The position numbers and the translations under genes are program-made. From an uncultured Bacteroidales bacterium (GTDB taxonomy: Bacteria; Bacteroidota; Bacteroidia; Bacteroidales; UBA932), in the NCBI GenBank assembly GCA_934675095.1, contig CAKUPC010000030.1:1-23662 (forward strand): a DNA stretch of 23,662 nucleotides, in the 5' to 3' direction. The notes under the pieces are model-generated. The model was not told the origin of the DNA and did no database searches. It saw nothing but the letters and a program-made list of their open reading frames with translations. How positions within the stretch are numbered: the stretch's first letter is position 1; each line of letters opens with the position of its first letter. Shown here piece by piece: positions 1-9,126 of the stretch.

Positions 1-1344
1 GGCGTCAGTCGTCGGACCCTTGTGCCACTCGTTGAGCGCCTCGGCATAGAGCAGGAGCACGTCGGAGTAGCGGAGGAGGTACCAGTTGACATTGGAGTAG
101 TTTGCGTCTTTGAGCTGTTCTTTCACATATTTGTCCAAATCCCATTTCGCGGGGGTGAGCGTGTTGTTGAACGGCTTTCTCCAGTCCGCCTTGGCATCGT
201 CAGCGCAGGCTATCTCGAGCGTGAGGTCCTGCTTTGAGGACGAGCCTTCCGGGGTGTAGGTGCCGAGGGCTGTCTTGCCGGCTGCCGTGTATTTGTAGTC
301 GGCGAATGAAAGTGCCCGGCGCTTGTCGCTCGGAAATGCTTTTCCCCATGAATAGGCGAATGTCGGCATTGCCTTCCAGTTTGCGGCGATGCGGATGTAG
401 TCGCCGGCGCCGTCGGTCGCCGTCACGCCGTTCCATTTCCCGATGCGTCCGATTGGGTCGCTTCCCGTTATGGTCGGTGTGTAGAACGAAACCTCAAGAA
501 GGCTCTCTGACGGATTCCATGTGTTGTTGCAGGTGTTCTGCCAGAGCTGCTCGAAGTTGTCGAGCAGGCTGTGCTTGCCCGACTCCACGACAATCTTCGC
601 GGTGTTCGCGGCGAGTTCCCACTTGCTCTCGTCGTGCAGGGGGTAGCCGGCCCAAGTGGCATAAACCTTGGCGAGAAGTCCGAGAGCCGTGCCCTTGGAC
701 ACGCGGTACTGCGAGTCCGTGCGGTAAACGTCGTCCGCTGCCCATGGGAGAACGTCGGCCGCATATTTGAGATCCTGCTCGATGAATTCATAAATCTCCG
801 CCGGTTCCGGCTGTGTGAAGGTTGACGGGTGCATCTTGGACTCGGCCGTAGTCTTCATCAGCACCGGACGACCGTACCAGCGCACGAGCTCAAAGTAGAA
901 GAGCGCCCTGAGTGTGCGTGCCTCTGCCATATAGATGGCCGCGAGGTCCTTCTGGCTGTCTTCCCACTGCGGGGCTCTGCGCGAGAGGTTCTCGATGAAG
1001 TCGTTCGCGTCATAGACGGCGTTATAGAGCGCCTGCCAGGTGTTCTCGACATAGCTGTTTGAAGTCGAGAACGTGTTGCAGGGAACGTCCCTCCATGAAT
1101 TCGGGGTGCTGCCCTCCACTTTTGCCTCGTCTGTGCCGAGGGTGAAGTAGAGAGAGAGGTTCATCCCGTACATGGAATCATTCATGAGGTTTCTATAGAC
1201 CCCCAGAAGCACGTTCTGCGCCTCGGCGGGGCTGTTCATATATTCGTCTTTTTCGATTTCCATGTAGCTCTTCTCGTCGAGTGAGCAGGAAACGGCACAG
1301 AGGACTGCGGCAAGCGCCGCCATATATATTCCAATCTTTTTCAT
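1..1344 (-). CDS. SusD/RagB-family outer-membrane glycan-binding lipoprotein (3' end outside window)
   Basis: Surface lipoprotein that caps the neighbouring SusC barrel and captures oligosaccharides for import. Translating the minus strand from 1344 gives 448 codons without a stop, running off the left edge. The N-terminus is a lipoprotein signal ending in AVSC (Cys20), followed by SLDEKS, an acidic stretch that fits Bacteroides surface-export signals. Family hallmarks are NSPAEAQNVLLGVYRN near residue 37, AEARTLRALFYFELVRWYG around 140, and NWYLLRYSDVLLLYAEALNE close to the window edge. The start at 1344 lies 7 nt after GGAGAG; an in-frame ATG at 1350 is the alternative. It follows the SusC gene by 21 bp in the same operon. 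SusD proteins are usually about 500-600 aa, so roughly the last fifth is missing. The family call is firm; the substrate is inferred from neighbours. Confidence 0.95.
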   Translation of the reverse strand, partial: MKKIGIYMAALAAVLCAVSCSLDEKSYMEIEKDEYMNSPAEAQNVLLGVYRNLMNDSMYGMNLSLYFTLGTDEAKVEGSTPNSWRDVPCNTFSTSNSYVENTWQALYNAVYDANDFIENLSRRAPQWEDSQKDLAAIYMAEARTLRALFYFELVRWYGRPVLMKTTAESKMHPSTFTQPEPAEIYEFIEQDLKYAADVLPWAADDVYRTDSQYRVSKGTALGLLAKVYATWAGYPLHDESKWELAANTAKIVVESGKHSLLDNFEQLWQNTCNNTWNPSESLLEVSFYTPTITGSDPIGRIGKWNGVTATDGAGDYIRIAANWKAMPTFAYSWGKAFPSDKRRALSFADYKYTAAGKTALGTYTPEGSSSKQDLTLEIACADDAKADWRKPFNNTLTPAKWDLDKYVKEQLKDANYSNVNWYLLRYSDVLLLYAEALNEWHKGPTTDA

Positions 1345-1365
1345 AATCATACTCTCCGGATTCTT

Positions 1366-4300
1366 TTAGAACTGAATGTCAAGTCCCATTGTGAGAACGA
1401 GGCTCTTGGGATATGCGCCCCAGTCGAAGCCCGGCGTGAGCGGGCTGCTCAGCATGCTGACTTCCGGGTCGTAGCCGCTGTATTTCGTGAGGCAGAAGAG
1501 ATTCTGTGCGGAGGCATATACCCTCAGTTTGCTGACCCATATCCTTTTTGTCCATTTTTCCGGGAGGGTATATCCCAACGTGATGTTCTTCAGACGAAGG
1601 AACGAACCGTCCTCGATGAAACGGGACGAAATGTCGTAGGGGATATATCCGGTTGCTGACGGAACCTTGTTGGAGGCGTTGGACGGTGTCCATCTGTCGG
1701 CGACCTCGGAAAGCATCTGGGTGCGCTCGTTGCGGGACTGGGTGAGATAGACCCTCATCGCGTTATATACATCGTTGCCTATGCTGAACTGGAGGAGGAA
1801 GCTGAAATCGACTCCGAAGAACTGGAAGCGGTTTGTGAGACCTCCATAGAAGTCAGGGTAGCCGTTTCCGATGCTGGTCCTGTCCTCCGGCGTAATCTTG
1901 CCGTCGCCGTTGATGTCCCTGTACTTTGTCATTCCCGGCACGGCGCTGTAGCCTCTCGGGCTCAGATCCGGAACGCCTTCCTTGAGCTGGAGCGTGCCGT
2001 CAGGGAGCATATTGAAGTCGGAGTACTGATAGATCCCGTCGAAGACGTAGCCATACATGTCTCCGAGAGAAGAGCCTACGCAGGATATGTAGTCGTCCTG
2101 TGTGAAGTTGCTGTTGAATCCGGACTTTCTCGTGATGTAGGTAGTTCCGTCCTGAAGAGCGATGAGCTTGTTCTTTATGAACGAGAAATTGAAGTCCGTG
2201 GACCAGGAGAAGTCGCGTTTGCTGAAGTTTATGCTGCTGATGCTCAGCTCTACTCCGGCGTTGCGGATTTTTCCGACATTCTGCCACTGGCTGCTGAATC
2301 CGGTGACATAGGCGAGCTTCTGCTGGATGAGCAGGTCTTTGGTGTCCTTGATGAAGCCGTCAACGGTGATGTTGAGGCGGTTGTTGAAGAATCCCAGATC
2401 GAGACCGAGGTTCGAGGTCGTGGAGCCTTCCCAGCGGAGGTCGTAGTTGGCTATCTGTTTGGGCATGAGAGCCGTATATGTTGTCGTGCCCATGCCTATC
2501 CTGCTGTCGGTGTAGAGGTCGATGGAGAGATAGTTGGTTATGCGGTCGTTTCCGACGGTTCCCCATCCGGCCCTGATCTTCATCGTTGAAATCGGGTCCA
2601 CATCCTTAAGCCACGCCTCGTTCTTCATGTTCCACGATGCGGCGAATGACGGGAAGAATCCCCATTTGTGCTTCGGGGAGAAGACTGTCGAGGCATCGGC
2701 GCGGAACGTGGCGGTGAGCATGTAGCGGTCGTCGTAGCTGTAGAATCCTCTCGCGAAGAATGACAGGCGCATGCTTTCGGTACGGCTGCTGCTCACCTTT
2801 GACGGCGTTGCTCCGAGACCGAGGTTGTCGGTGCCGAAGTTCTCGAAGGGAAAGTCCTTGGACTGGCCGAGAAGTGACTCGTAGCCTGTCGCTGCGGTCT
2901 CCTGACCGAGCATAATGTTCACGTTATGCTTTTTCTTGAAGCGGTTCTGGTATGTGAGAGTGTTGCTGACCTGCCAACGCTTGTTTCTTGCCATAGTGAC
3001 TTCTCCGAAGGGGCCTCCGGCGCGGTAGGCGTTGCTGGTGGTCTCGTGATAGAAGTTGTCCCGTCTCTGGTAGTTCGTGTTATAGGTTGCCGCGCTCTTG
3101 AACGAGAGCTGCTTTGAGAACTTGACTGTGGCGGCGAGGTTGCCTATCCACTGCTCCTGTTTTGTGGAACTGTCGACGGATTCCGCCTGAATGATCGGGT
3201 TTATCCTGTTGGAGTCGAAGTTGGACTCCTCGGCTGCCGTCGGGTCGTACATGAGGTGACGCAGGTCATACTGGCTGACCTTGAGACCTCCGACAGGTCT
3301 GTAGGCGATCAGGTTCGCGAGCTGGCTGCCTCCGGTTCCTATTCCTGTCTTGGTGGAGTTGGTGTAGTTGAGCGAGCCGTCGAGCACGAGCCATTTTGTG
3401 ACTTCCTGACGTATCTTCACGCGGGCGTTGTTCTTCTTGTAGCCGCTGTTTACGAATATTCCGTCCTCGTCGAAATAGGAATAGGAGAGGGTATATTGTG
3501 ACGCCTTTGTGCCTCCGCGAACGCTGATGTCGTGGTTCTGCGACCATGTCGGGCGGAATGCCTCGGCCTGCCAGTCGATTGCGTCAGGGAAGTCGCGGTA
3601 GTCTTCAAGACTCTGGTACTTGTACGGAGTGCCTGTCTCGTCTTCGCCGGCCTTGAAATAGGTGTCGGCATATTTCGTCGGGTTCGTCTCCATCTGGAGC
3701 GCCACGAAATCGTAGGCGTCGAGCACCGGAAGCCTCTTTGAAAGCCGACGGTAGCTTGCCGAGCCGTTGTAGGAAATCTGCGGACGTCCTTCCTTGCCGG
3801 ATTTCGTGGTCACGAGCACGACTCCGTTTGCGGCGCGGGCGCCGTAGATTGCCGATGCCGAAGCATCCTTGAGAACGTCGATGGACTGGATGTCCTGGCT
3901 TGCGAGGAAGTCGATGCTCGAAACCTCGAACCCATCGACGATGAACAGAGGCGAGGAGTCGCCGTTGACCGTTCCTACGCCTCGGATTTTGATGTCATAT
4001 CCCGCACCGGGCGTTCCGTCCGACGCCGTGATGTTTACTCCGGCAATCTGGCCTCCGAGAGCCTCCACGACGGAGCTTGTCTTGAAGTCCTTGAGCGCCT
4101 TGTCGCTGATGGAAGACACGGAGCCGGTGAGGTCGCTCTTCTTTACGGTGCCGTAGCCGATGACCACGACTTCCTCAAGCTGGGTGTTGTCCGGGCGGAG
4201 CTTTATGTCGATGACGGCGCGTCCTCCGACAGGAACTTCCTGCGCCGTGTAGCTGATGTAGGTGAATGTCAGTTTCGCGTCGGAAGGCACGCTGATGACA

Positions 4301-4488
4301 TATTTTCCGTCCGCGTCGGTGACGGTGCCGTTGTCTGTGCCGCTCTGTGAGACTCCGGCGGCGACGAGCGGATCCCCGTTCTCGTCAAGTACGGTTCCCC
4401 TGACCTTTATTCTTTCCTGAGAGAATGCCGTGAGGCAGAGCAGTGATGCCGCTGCGGCAAGCAATATGTTCTTTATATTTTTCATCAT
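1366..4488 (-). CDS. SusC/RagA-family TonB-dependent outer-membrane transporter
   Basis: 1040-aa outer-membrane barrel that imports oligosaccharides using TonB energy, in complex with the SusD partner encoded just downstream. Visible in order: signal peptide at residues 1-24 (ending TAFSQ); a carboxypeptidase-regulatory-like domain at about 27-99 (VRGTVLDENGDPL); the SusC box EEVVVIGYGTVKKSDLTGSV at about 105-123; a plug domain to about residue 233 with PLFIVDGFEV and DASASAIYGARAANGVVLVTTK; then a long beta-barrel ending in LTMGLDIQF with a C-terminal aromatic residue. Length is normal for the family. It sits 18 bp after the glycan-binding lipoprotein gene and 21 bp before SusD, so all are probably cotranscribed from the promoter near 8900. 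The heparan sulfate specificity rests on context, not on this protein. Confidence 0.97.
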   Translation of the reverse strand: MMKNIKNILLAAAASLLCLTAFSQERIKVRGTVLDENGDPLVAAGVSQSGTDNGTVTDADGKYVISVPSDAKLTFTYISYTAQEVPVGGRAVIDIKLRPDNTQLEEVVVIGYGTVKKSDLTGSVSSISDKALKDFKTSSVVEALGGQIAGVNITASDGTPGAGYDIKIRGVGTVNGDSSPLFIVDGFEVSSIDFLASQDIQSIDVLKDASASAIYGARAANGVVLVTTKSGKEGRPQISYNGSASYRRLSKRLPVLDAYDFVALQMETNPTKYADTYFKAGEDETGTPYKYQSLEDYRDFPDAIDWQAEAFRPTWSQNHDISVRGGTKASQYTLSYSYFDEDGIFVNSGYKKNNARVKIRQEVTKWLVLDGSLNYTNSTKTGIGTGGSQLANLIAYRPVGGLKVSQYDLRHLMYDPTAAEESNFDSNRINPIIQAESVDSSTKQEQWIGNLAATVKFSKQLSFKSAATYNTNYQRRDNFYHETTSNAYRAGGPFGEVTMARNKRWQVSNTLTYQNRFKKKHNVNIMLGQETAATGYESLLGQSKDFPFENFGTDNLGLGATPSKVSSSRTESMRLSFFARGFYSYDDRYMLTATFRADASTVFSPKHKWGFFPSFAASWNMKNEAWLKDVDPISTMKIRAGWGTVGNDRITNYLSIDLYTDSRIGMGTTTYTALMPKQIANYDLRWEGSTTSNLGLDLGFFNNRLNITVDGFIKDTKDLLIQQKLAYVTGFSSQWQNVGKIRNAGVELSISSINFSKRDFSWSTDFNFSFIKNKLIALQDGTTYITRKSGFNSNFTQDDYISCVGSSLGDMYGYVFDGIYQYSDFNMLPDGTLQLKEGVPDLSPRGYSAVPGMTKYRDINGDGKITPEDRTSIGNGYPDFYGGLTNRFQFFGVDFSFLLQFSIGNDVYNAMRVYLTQSRNERTQMLSEVADRWTPSNASNKVPSATGYIPYDISSRFIEDGSFLRLKNITLGYTLPEKWTKRIWVSKLRVYASAQNLFCLTKYSGYDPEVSMLSSPLTPGFDWGAYPKSLVLTMGLDIQF

Positions 4489-4506
4489 TTCCGGTTTTTT
4501 CGGTTA

Positions 4507-6693
4507 TCAGAACTGGGTGTCGAACCAGACGAAGAGAGGGAAGAGCTGGTAAGGACTCTTTGCCGCTGCCGGGTCGCTTCCTGTGTCGCTGAATGTAATC
4601 TGGGCGGTGAAGATTCCGTTCGCGTAGTAGCCCTTGTCGTCAACGAACTTTTCAGGTGCAATGTAGAGTGCAAGGTCCTGCGGACGGATGTAGCAGGCTG
4701 TCTTGGCGATGTGTGCAGACCTTCCATAGTAAGATATAGGATCTCTTGAACCACTGTTGTAGGCAACATTGATTGCGCTGTAGTATGCCGCCCAGACTGA
4801 TGAAAGGAAAGTGTCCTTGTTTGCGTTAGGCGCTCCGTTCTTGTGTTCCGTCGGTCCGTAGAGATTCCAATAGTTGAAAGACCGTCTGAAGTCCATGGTA
4901 ATCTTGCTCAGTTCGTCCGGTGTCAGCGCGACTCCGTTCTTCTTGATTGTCGGAGCAGTTGAGGTTATGCCGGTCTTGGGATTGCACTGAATTGCAAACG
5001 GATTGTATTCGATGCTGTAGCCACCTTCTGTTCTCGGCGAGTTGAAGTCGAAGAATACGGGAATCTTCATGCTGGTCTGACCCGATGTTCCTTCTCCCGT
5101 CGTGACGGTTACGAACACGAAATGTGCGCGCATGTTGTCAATCTTGCCTTCCAGAACTGTCGGGTCTGTGGTTAGTTTTCCCGTCTTTGCATCAATGGTG
5201 GCACATTTATTATTGCTGCCTCCCTTGATTGCAAATTGGACAGTCTCCATCGCCTCTTCCTTGATGTCCGTCGCAACAACCGGAATCTCAACGACTTCCG
5301 TAGTAGAAACCCTATGCTGGCTCGCGTAGTTCTCGATAGGGGTGAGCCCGAGGTTGTTGCCCCAACGGACGTAGGTGAACGAATATGGGTTCTCGATGGT
5401 GTTCCACTTGATTTCGGCAGTCATTGAGCCTTTCGGGTTTTCCGCCTTGACCTTTATCTTGTAGTCACCGAGCGCGATGGCGTTGCCCTTCGCGATGGAT
5501 ATTTCTCCGGTGCCTTCATTGATGGAGAGTACTGAAAGTGCCTCCGGAAGTTCCTCGAACGAATATGTAACTTCGTCTCCGTCTGCAGCCTTAGGCTTGA
5601 GGTTGACTTTCGTGCCCTCCCAGACAGTGGTGTCGTTGTACTCAAACAGAGTAATCGGCGCTATGTACTCAACTATGCCGAGCTTGAGCACCTGGTCAAA
5701 GTCGCGGCTGCCGTAGTCGTTCCTCGCGCTCACGGACACAATCACCTCGCTTCCCACGGAGAGGTCGTGCCCCTCCGCAAGCGTGATGACACCGTTTGAC
5801 GCATCGATGCTTATCTTGTCCGTCTCCGGAACGGTGTTCTTGATGCTGAACTCAAGTCCCGTTGCTGAACCCGTGAACTCCGGCTCTGCAGACACATAGC
5901 CTTTGCCGGCCTCCACCCTTGCGGATGACGGGCTGTAGGCGAGCGCGACCGGAGGGGAGGCAATCTCTACGGTGAGCGCGTTCGCAAATAGTCCTTCCTC
6001 TGAATCTGCACCGACCACCATTGTGGTTAGCCTGAAGTCAATGACATAGATTCCTGCCTTGAAGGAGCTGTTCTTGAGTATGCTGAACTTTCCGCTCTTG
6101 TCGATGCTGAAAAGCCCGTTCCATTCTTCCACAACCTTCCCGTCGCGGCGCACTCCGGATATGAGATAGTTCTTTATTGATATGTGCTCGCCCTCTGTCG
6201 TAATCTGTGCAGTGGGGAGTTCTTCGTCGGAGCCTATGGATGTCACCTGCGAGAGCAGGATGGTAATCTTGTCGGGTGTGACGCTGATTCCTTCCGGAAT
6301 CGCAGGCATCATATTGACTGTGATGATGTCAGGGAATTCGAAACGCTTGCCGTTTGAGTTGCAGGCAATGCTGATTTTGTACTTTCCCACGGCGATGTTG
6401 TCGCTTTTCCTTATCCGGAACACGCCGGACGACGGCTCCACGGAGAAACATTCCGCTGAAACGGTCTCGTCGCCGAGCGTTACGCGGCAGATTTCAAAAT
6501 TTTCCGGAGTGGCGCCGTGCCAGCTCGGCTGAAGGTCCATGTTGGTGGACGGACCTATGTCGGTTATGCCCGGATAGTAGAGCGAGAACTCCGTTGTGTC
6601 CGTCAGCTGCGGCGTGCAGGAGATCAGGGTCGCGACAGTCGCCAGCAATGCAATGAGAGCATCAGCGGCTTTTCTGGTTATTGTTCTTGACAT
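4507..6693 (-). CDS. Surface glycan-binding lipoprotein with Ig-like repeats (SGBP, DUF4958-like)
   Basis: 728-aa lipoprotein with a signal peptide and lipobox LISC (Cys26). The rest looks like a string of beta-sandwich modules: an N-terminal segment (about 30-135), a longer unit to about 255, then two putative-Ig/cadherin-type repeats (about 255-350 and 355-440) that share the pattern 'ID..NG.I.LA.G..L..G' (ASNGVITLAEGHDLSVG and GTGEISIAKGNAIALG). A distinct C-terminal domain of about 290 residues ends in FPLFVWFDTQF. No catalytic motif is visible. Proteins of this layout beside SusC/SusD are surface glycan-binding proteins: the repeats act as a stalk and the tip holds the chain. The position SusD-SusC-this gene-PL12 matches BT4661 in the B. 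thetaiotaomicron heparin locus as I recall it. The DUF4958 label is from memory and less certain than the SGBP role. Confidence 0.8.
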   Translation of the reverse strand: MSRTITRKAADALIALLATVATLISCTPQLTDTTEFSLYYPGITDIGPSTNMDLQPSWHGATPENFEICRVTLGDETVSAECFSVEPSSGVFRIRKSDNIAVGKYKISIACNSNGKRFEFPDIITVNMMPAIPEGISVTPDKITILLSQVTSIGSDEELPTAQITTEGEHISIKNYLISGVRRDGKVVEEWNGLFSIDKSGKFSILKNSSFKAGIYVIDFRLTTMVVGADSEEGLFANALTVEIASPPVALAYSPSSARVEAGKGYVSAEPEFTGSATGLEFSIKNTVPETDKISIDASNGVITLAEGHDLSVGSEVIVSVSARNDYGSRDFDQVLKLGIVEYIAPITLFEYNDTTVWEGTKVNLKPKAADGDEVTYSFEELPEALSVLSINEGTGEISIAKGNAIALGDYKIKVKAENPKGSMTAEIKWNTIENPYSFTYVRWGNNLGLTPIENYASQHRVSTTEVVEIPVVATDIKEEAMETVQFAIKGGSNNKCATIDAKTGKLTTDPTVLEGKIDNMRAHFVFVTVTTGEGTSGQTSMKIPVFFDFNSPRTEGGYSIEYNPFAIQCNPKTGITSTAPTIKKNGVALTPDELSKITMDFRRSFNYWNLYGPTEHKNGAPNANKDTFLSSVWAAYYSAINVAYNSGSRDPISYYGRSAHIAKTACYIRPQDLALYIAPEKFVDDKGYYANGIFTAQITFSDTGSDPAAAKSPYQLFPLFVWFDTQF

Positions 6694-6738
6694 ATTATCT
6701 GAATTGTTATGTTTCAGTATTATGGTTGGAGTCGTGTG

Positions 6739-8868
6739 CTATTTGTTGAGCTTATAGCTGAGTGTCTGCGAAACTCCGTTTATCGTCACTTTTACGGAAA
6801 CCCCGTTCTCATGGAATGTTCCGGCTGTCTCCGCAGTGTTGTCCGTGAACTGCGCGTCAATCTTCTGCGACTCGAATGCGCCGCTGTAAGGGTAGAGGAC
6901 GCTGATGAAACGCACTGCCTTGCCGGCCTTCTTCTCGACATTGAGCCTTGTCCAGCATCTCTGAACCTTTGTGTCAATCTCGTTGGAGAAGTATCCTGTG
7001 CCGTTTTCGGCTCCGATGTCGTCTGTGGTCTCGGAGAATGACTTGATTATGAGATTGTTGTTGTCGTCGAAAGTGGAATGGGCGCAGAGCGAATTGCCGC
7101 CGGGCCCGTCGATTACAGTGTATCCCTTTCCGCTTTCGGTCGCCGTCTTTCCTCCCCAGAGCTTGAAGTTGAGGTTGAGCTGTGTGTCGGCGCAGTCGCC
7201 GTAGGCCTCATCTACAATCACATAGTAGCTGTTGTCCACGAAGAAGACTGCGCGGCGTATCGTGAGGTCGCTGTAGGCCGGATTCTCGGTCACGAGCACT
7301 TCGTATCCGGTTGTGTTCTCTGCGAGAAGAAGCTTGCCTTCGCGCTTTTCATAGTTCTTGCGTGCCTTGGTGACCACGTTGTGCATTTCTGTAGATGCGT
7401 ATGTGCGGCGGTCGCTTCCGTCGTTGTAGGTGTAGCATCCGGCGTCCGGGAGAAATCGCCGGCCGTTGACATAGAGGGACACTGTGCCGTTGTCGCTCTG
7501 GTTATGCCACTTGTTAGCGGTGTCATAGTTGTTCTTGTGTATGAGCATCGTCGAGTTTGGAGTCCACCCGTTGCGCATCATGTAGTAGCCTGTGACAGGG
7601 TAGGTTATGAGCGTCGAGGCTGGTTTTTCCCCATAGGCGCCCTCGGTGGCGAGCCATTTCATCTCATTGTCCTCAGGGAACATCTCCGAGTACTGCTTGA
7701 GGTTGCGCACGAGCACGCTCTTTGTCATTCTTGCCGAGCGGGTGTCGTTGAAGTTGTCAGTCGAGTAGTTCGGGTAAATCACGTCCTTTATGAATCCGGT
7801 TGCCTTTCTGAGGCATTCTGTGTAGTCGGCCGGAAGTTCAGACTCGCGTCCATTGAGTTGAGCCGTCTTATATATGGATATGAAGTCGGCCACTGCCCCG
7901 AGGTGGTAGCTTATGTCGAACTCGTTGTGGACACCGTCTTCGTTAAACTGGGCGGTGAGCTGGGATGTGATGGCTTCGCTGCCTTCCTTGAACCATTCGT
8001 CCGCCTTCTTGATTTCAGGCATGAGCAGTCCGGCTGTCACAATGGCCTGCTCCTGAGTGAGCCTGATGTTTGCCGTCACCTCTTCCCACCTGTTATTGCG
8101 TATGGATTCGATGTGGTTGAACACGGAAACGAGGACGTCCGCGAGCATCTGCGGAACGAAGTCTTCAGAGTTTATGTAATAAGGAAGAGCATCCATCAGG
8201 TCGATGATTCTGCATGCCGGCTGCAGTCCTGACCATTCAACAGCGTCAGTCTTGCCGGAAGGGGCGGGATATGTGGTGTTGTATGACATCCATGCCTTGT
8301 ACCATGCGTTCAGATATTTGGAGTCCTTTGTTACGCCGAATGCCTTGGCCTGCGGAAGCATCCACTGGAGACGGTGTTTCTGGCTGAGGAATTCCTTTTC
8401 GTTCTTGTACGCATCCGGAACCATCGCCCAGTTGATTGAACCGTCTTCGCCGGCAAAGGAGTAGTACTGCTCCTGTCCGTCGGCTGTCGTCCCGTCGGTA
8501 TAGACAGCCACCTTGAACCGCCATCCTCCCTCGGGTGTGGCCTGGTCGGCGATGTTCTTCTCGCTTGTGCTGACAGACGGCGAAAGCACGTTGGCTCCAG
8601 GGGTATAGACAGAGCGTGAACGCCAGTATTTCCAAAGCTCAAACGCCGCGTGGGTGTAGTCTTCGGCTTCGCAGAATGATTTGACTTCTTCAAGCCCCGG
8701 ATAGTCGAGATTGATGATCGAGAAAACTTTTTCGTTGAGACCCTCCATCACCACGGTTGGCGAAGCCGGTTTCAAATCGATGTCTCCGACAGGCTGCTCC
8801 GCGAGCACTTCCTTGCTGCAGCCGACGGCCGCTATCAGTGAAATGATAATTGTAAGATACTTTTTCAT
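6739..8868 (-). CDS. Heparinase II/III family polysaccharide lyase, PL12-like lipoprotein
   Basis: 709-aa lipoprotein (lipobox AAVGC, Cys17; the following SKEVLAE is acidic, suggesting surface display). An N-terminal (alpha/alpha) toroid carries the heparinase II/III N-terminal motif (LDYPGLEEVK, HAAFELWKYWRSR), followed by a beta-sandwich with WHNQSDNGTVSLYVNGR. By alignment with the PL12 enzyme encoded at 10527, the catalytic Asn is N267, the Tyr is Y321 (ISYHLG) and the His is H455; the Asn-Tyr spacing of 54 is identical. The residue after the Asn is Ile268, where the other enzyme and characterised heparinase III have His. Expected reaction: beta-elimination in N-acetylated or sulfated heparan, giving unsaturated oligosaccharides. 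It is the first gene of the SGBP-SusC-SusD operon, so it is probably the surface endo-lyase that starts degradation. Family confident; activity less so because of Ile268. Confidence 0.88.
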   Translation of the reverse strand: MKKYLTIIISLIAAVGCSKEVLAEQPVGDIDLKPASPTVVMEGLNEKVFSIINLDYPGLEEVKSFCEAEDYTHAAFELWKYWRSRSVYTPGANVLSPSVSTSEKNIADQATPEGGWRFKVAVYTDGTTADGQEQYYSFAGEDGSINWAMVPDAYKNEKEFLSQKHRLQWMLPQAKAFGVTKDSKYLNAWYKAWMSYNTTYPAPSGKTDAVEWSGLQPACRIIDLMDALPYYINSEDFVPQMLADVLVSVFNHIESIRNNRWEEVTANIRLTQEQAIVTAGLLMPEIKKADEWFKEGSEAITSQLTAQFNEDGVHNEFDISYHLGAVADFISIYKTAQLNGRESELPADYTECLRKATGFIKDVIYPNYSTDNFNDTRSARMTKSVLVRNLKQYSEMFPEDNEMKWLATEGAYGEKPASTLITYPVTGYYMMRNGWTPNSTMLIHKNNYDTANKWHNQSDNGTVSLYVNGRRFLPDAGCYTYNDGSDRRTYASTEMHNVVTKARKNYEKREGKLLLAENTTGYEVLVTENPAYSDLTIRRAVFFVDNSYYVIVDEAYGDCADTQLNLNFKLWGGKTATESGKGYTVIDGPGGNSLCAHSTFDDNNNLIIKSFSETTDDIGAENGTGYFSNEIDTKVQRCWTRLNVEKKAGKAVRFISVLYPYSGAFESQKIDAQFTDNTAETAGTFHENGVSVKVTINGVSQTLSYKLNK

Positions 8869-8893
8869 CAGTCCAGTGTTTGTGGATTTTGTC

Positions 8894-8917
8894 GATGCAA
8901 AATTACTTTATTGCATC
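8894..8917. promoter_or_regulatory. Perfect inverted repeat spanning the minus-strand -7 box
   Basis: GATGCAA (8894-8900), a 10-base spacer and TTGCATC (8911-8917) form a perfect 7-bp inverted repeat with the -7 box inside it. It may be an operator for a dimeric regulator. No regulator gene is present in the window to pair it with. Confidence 0.45.
8898..8905 (-). promoter_or_regulatory. Candidate -7 box of the lyase-SGBP-SusC-SusD operon
   Basis: On the minus strand this reads TAATTTTG, a full match to the Bacteroidota -7 consensus TAnnTTTG, and it would give a short leader of roughly 20-25 nt before the start at 8868. No TTTG-type -33 element is visible 19-21 bp upstream, which suggests the promoter depends on an activator. 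The 12-mer GTAATTTTGCAT is repeated exactly at the opposite promoter (9116-9127). Confidence 0.6.
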
Positions 8918-8944
8918 CTTATGGAATGTCGCCTTTGTTTCGGG

Positions 8945-8955
8945 TTGTGTCACAA
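8945..8955. promoter_or_regulatory. Short palindrome TTGTGTCACAA upstream of the minus-strand promoter
   Basis: TTGTG-T-CACAA is a perfect 5-bp inverted repeat. Read on the minus strand it contains TTGTGACAC, which differs by one base from TTGCGACAC at 9058-9066 upstream of the plus-strand promoter. Both copies point toward their own promoter, 41 and 50 nt from the respective -7 boxes. It is a candidate activator site; the assignment is inference. Confidence 0.35.
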
Positions 8956-9057
8956 TGTTGCAGAGAATTGTAATTTTGTTGAAAAATATGCTAATTTTTT
9001 TCAAAGAATCGGTGTTGTTGCAAAAATCTTGTGTTTTTCTGAACAAAATTTAAAGGT

Positions 9058-9084
9058 TTGCGACACTTATACTCAAACTCGCAA
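9058..9084. promoter_or_regulatory. Inverted repeat TTGCGA-N15-TCGCAA upstream of the GH88 promoter
   Basis: TTGCGA at 9058-9063 and TCGCAA at 9079-9084 form a perfect inverted repeat with 21 bp between half-sites, two helical turns, centred about 46 bp upstream of the -7 box at 9117. Geometry and position suit a dimeric activator such as a hybrid two-component regulator, the usual PUL controller. No experimental support is visible. Confidence 0.4.
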
Positions 9085-9116
9085 CAAAACTCAACGCCGG
9101 TGCGGAGAATGTGAGG

Positions 9117-9124
9117 TAATTTTG
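9117..9124 (+). promoter_or_regulatory. Candidate -7 box of the GH88-PL12-sulfatase operon
   Basis: TAATTTTG is a full match to TAnnTTTG. A transcript would start near 9129-9131, leaving a leader of about 65 nt that begins with a hairpin. No -33 TTTG is visible at the right spacing, again suggesting activator dependence. The flanks GAATG (9107-9111) and CATTC (9125-9129) are inverted around it, resembling the arrangement at 8894-8917. Confidence 0.6.
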
Positions 9125-9126
9125 CA

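Noticed and set aside
7078..8232. A 384-codon open frame on the plus strand inside the PL12-like lyase gene
   Set aside because: It is antisense to conserved catalytic regions; the Val/Cys-rich composition is typical of a shadow frame.
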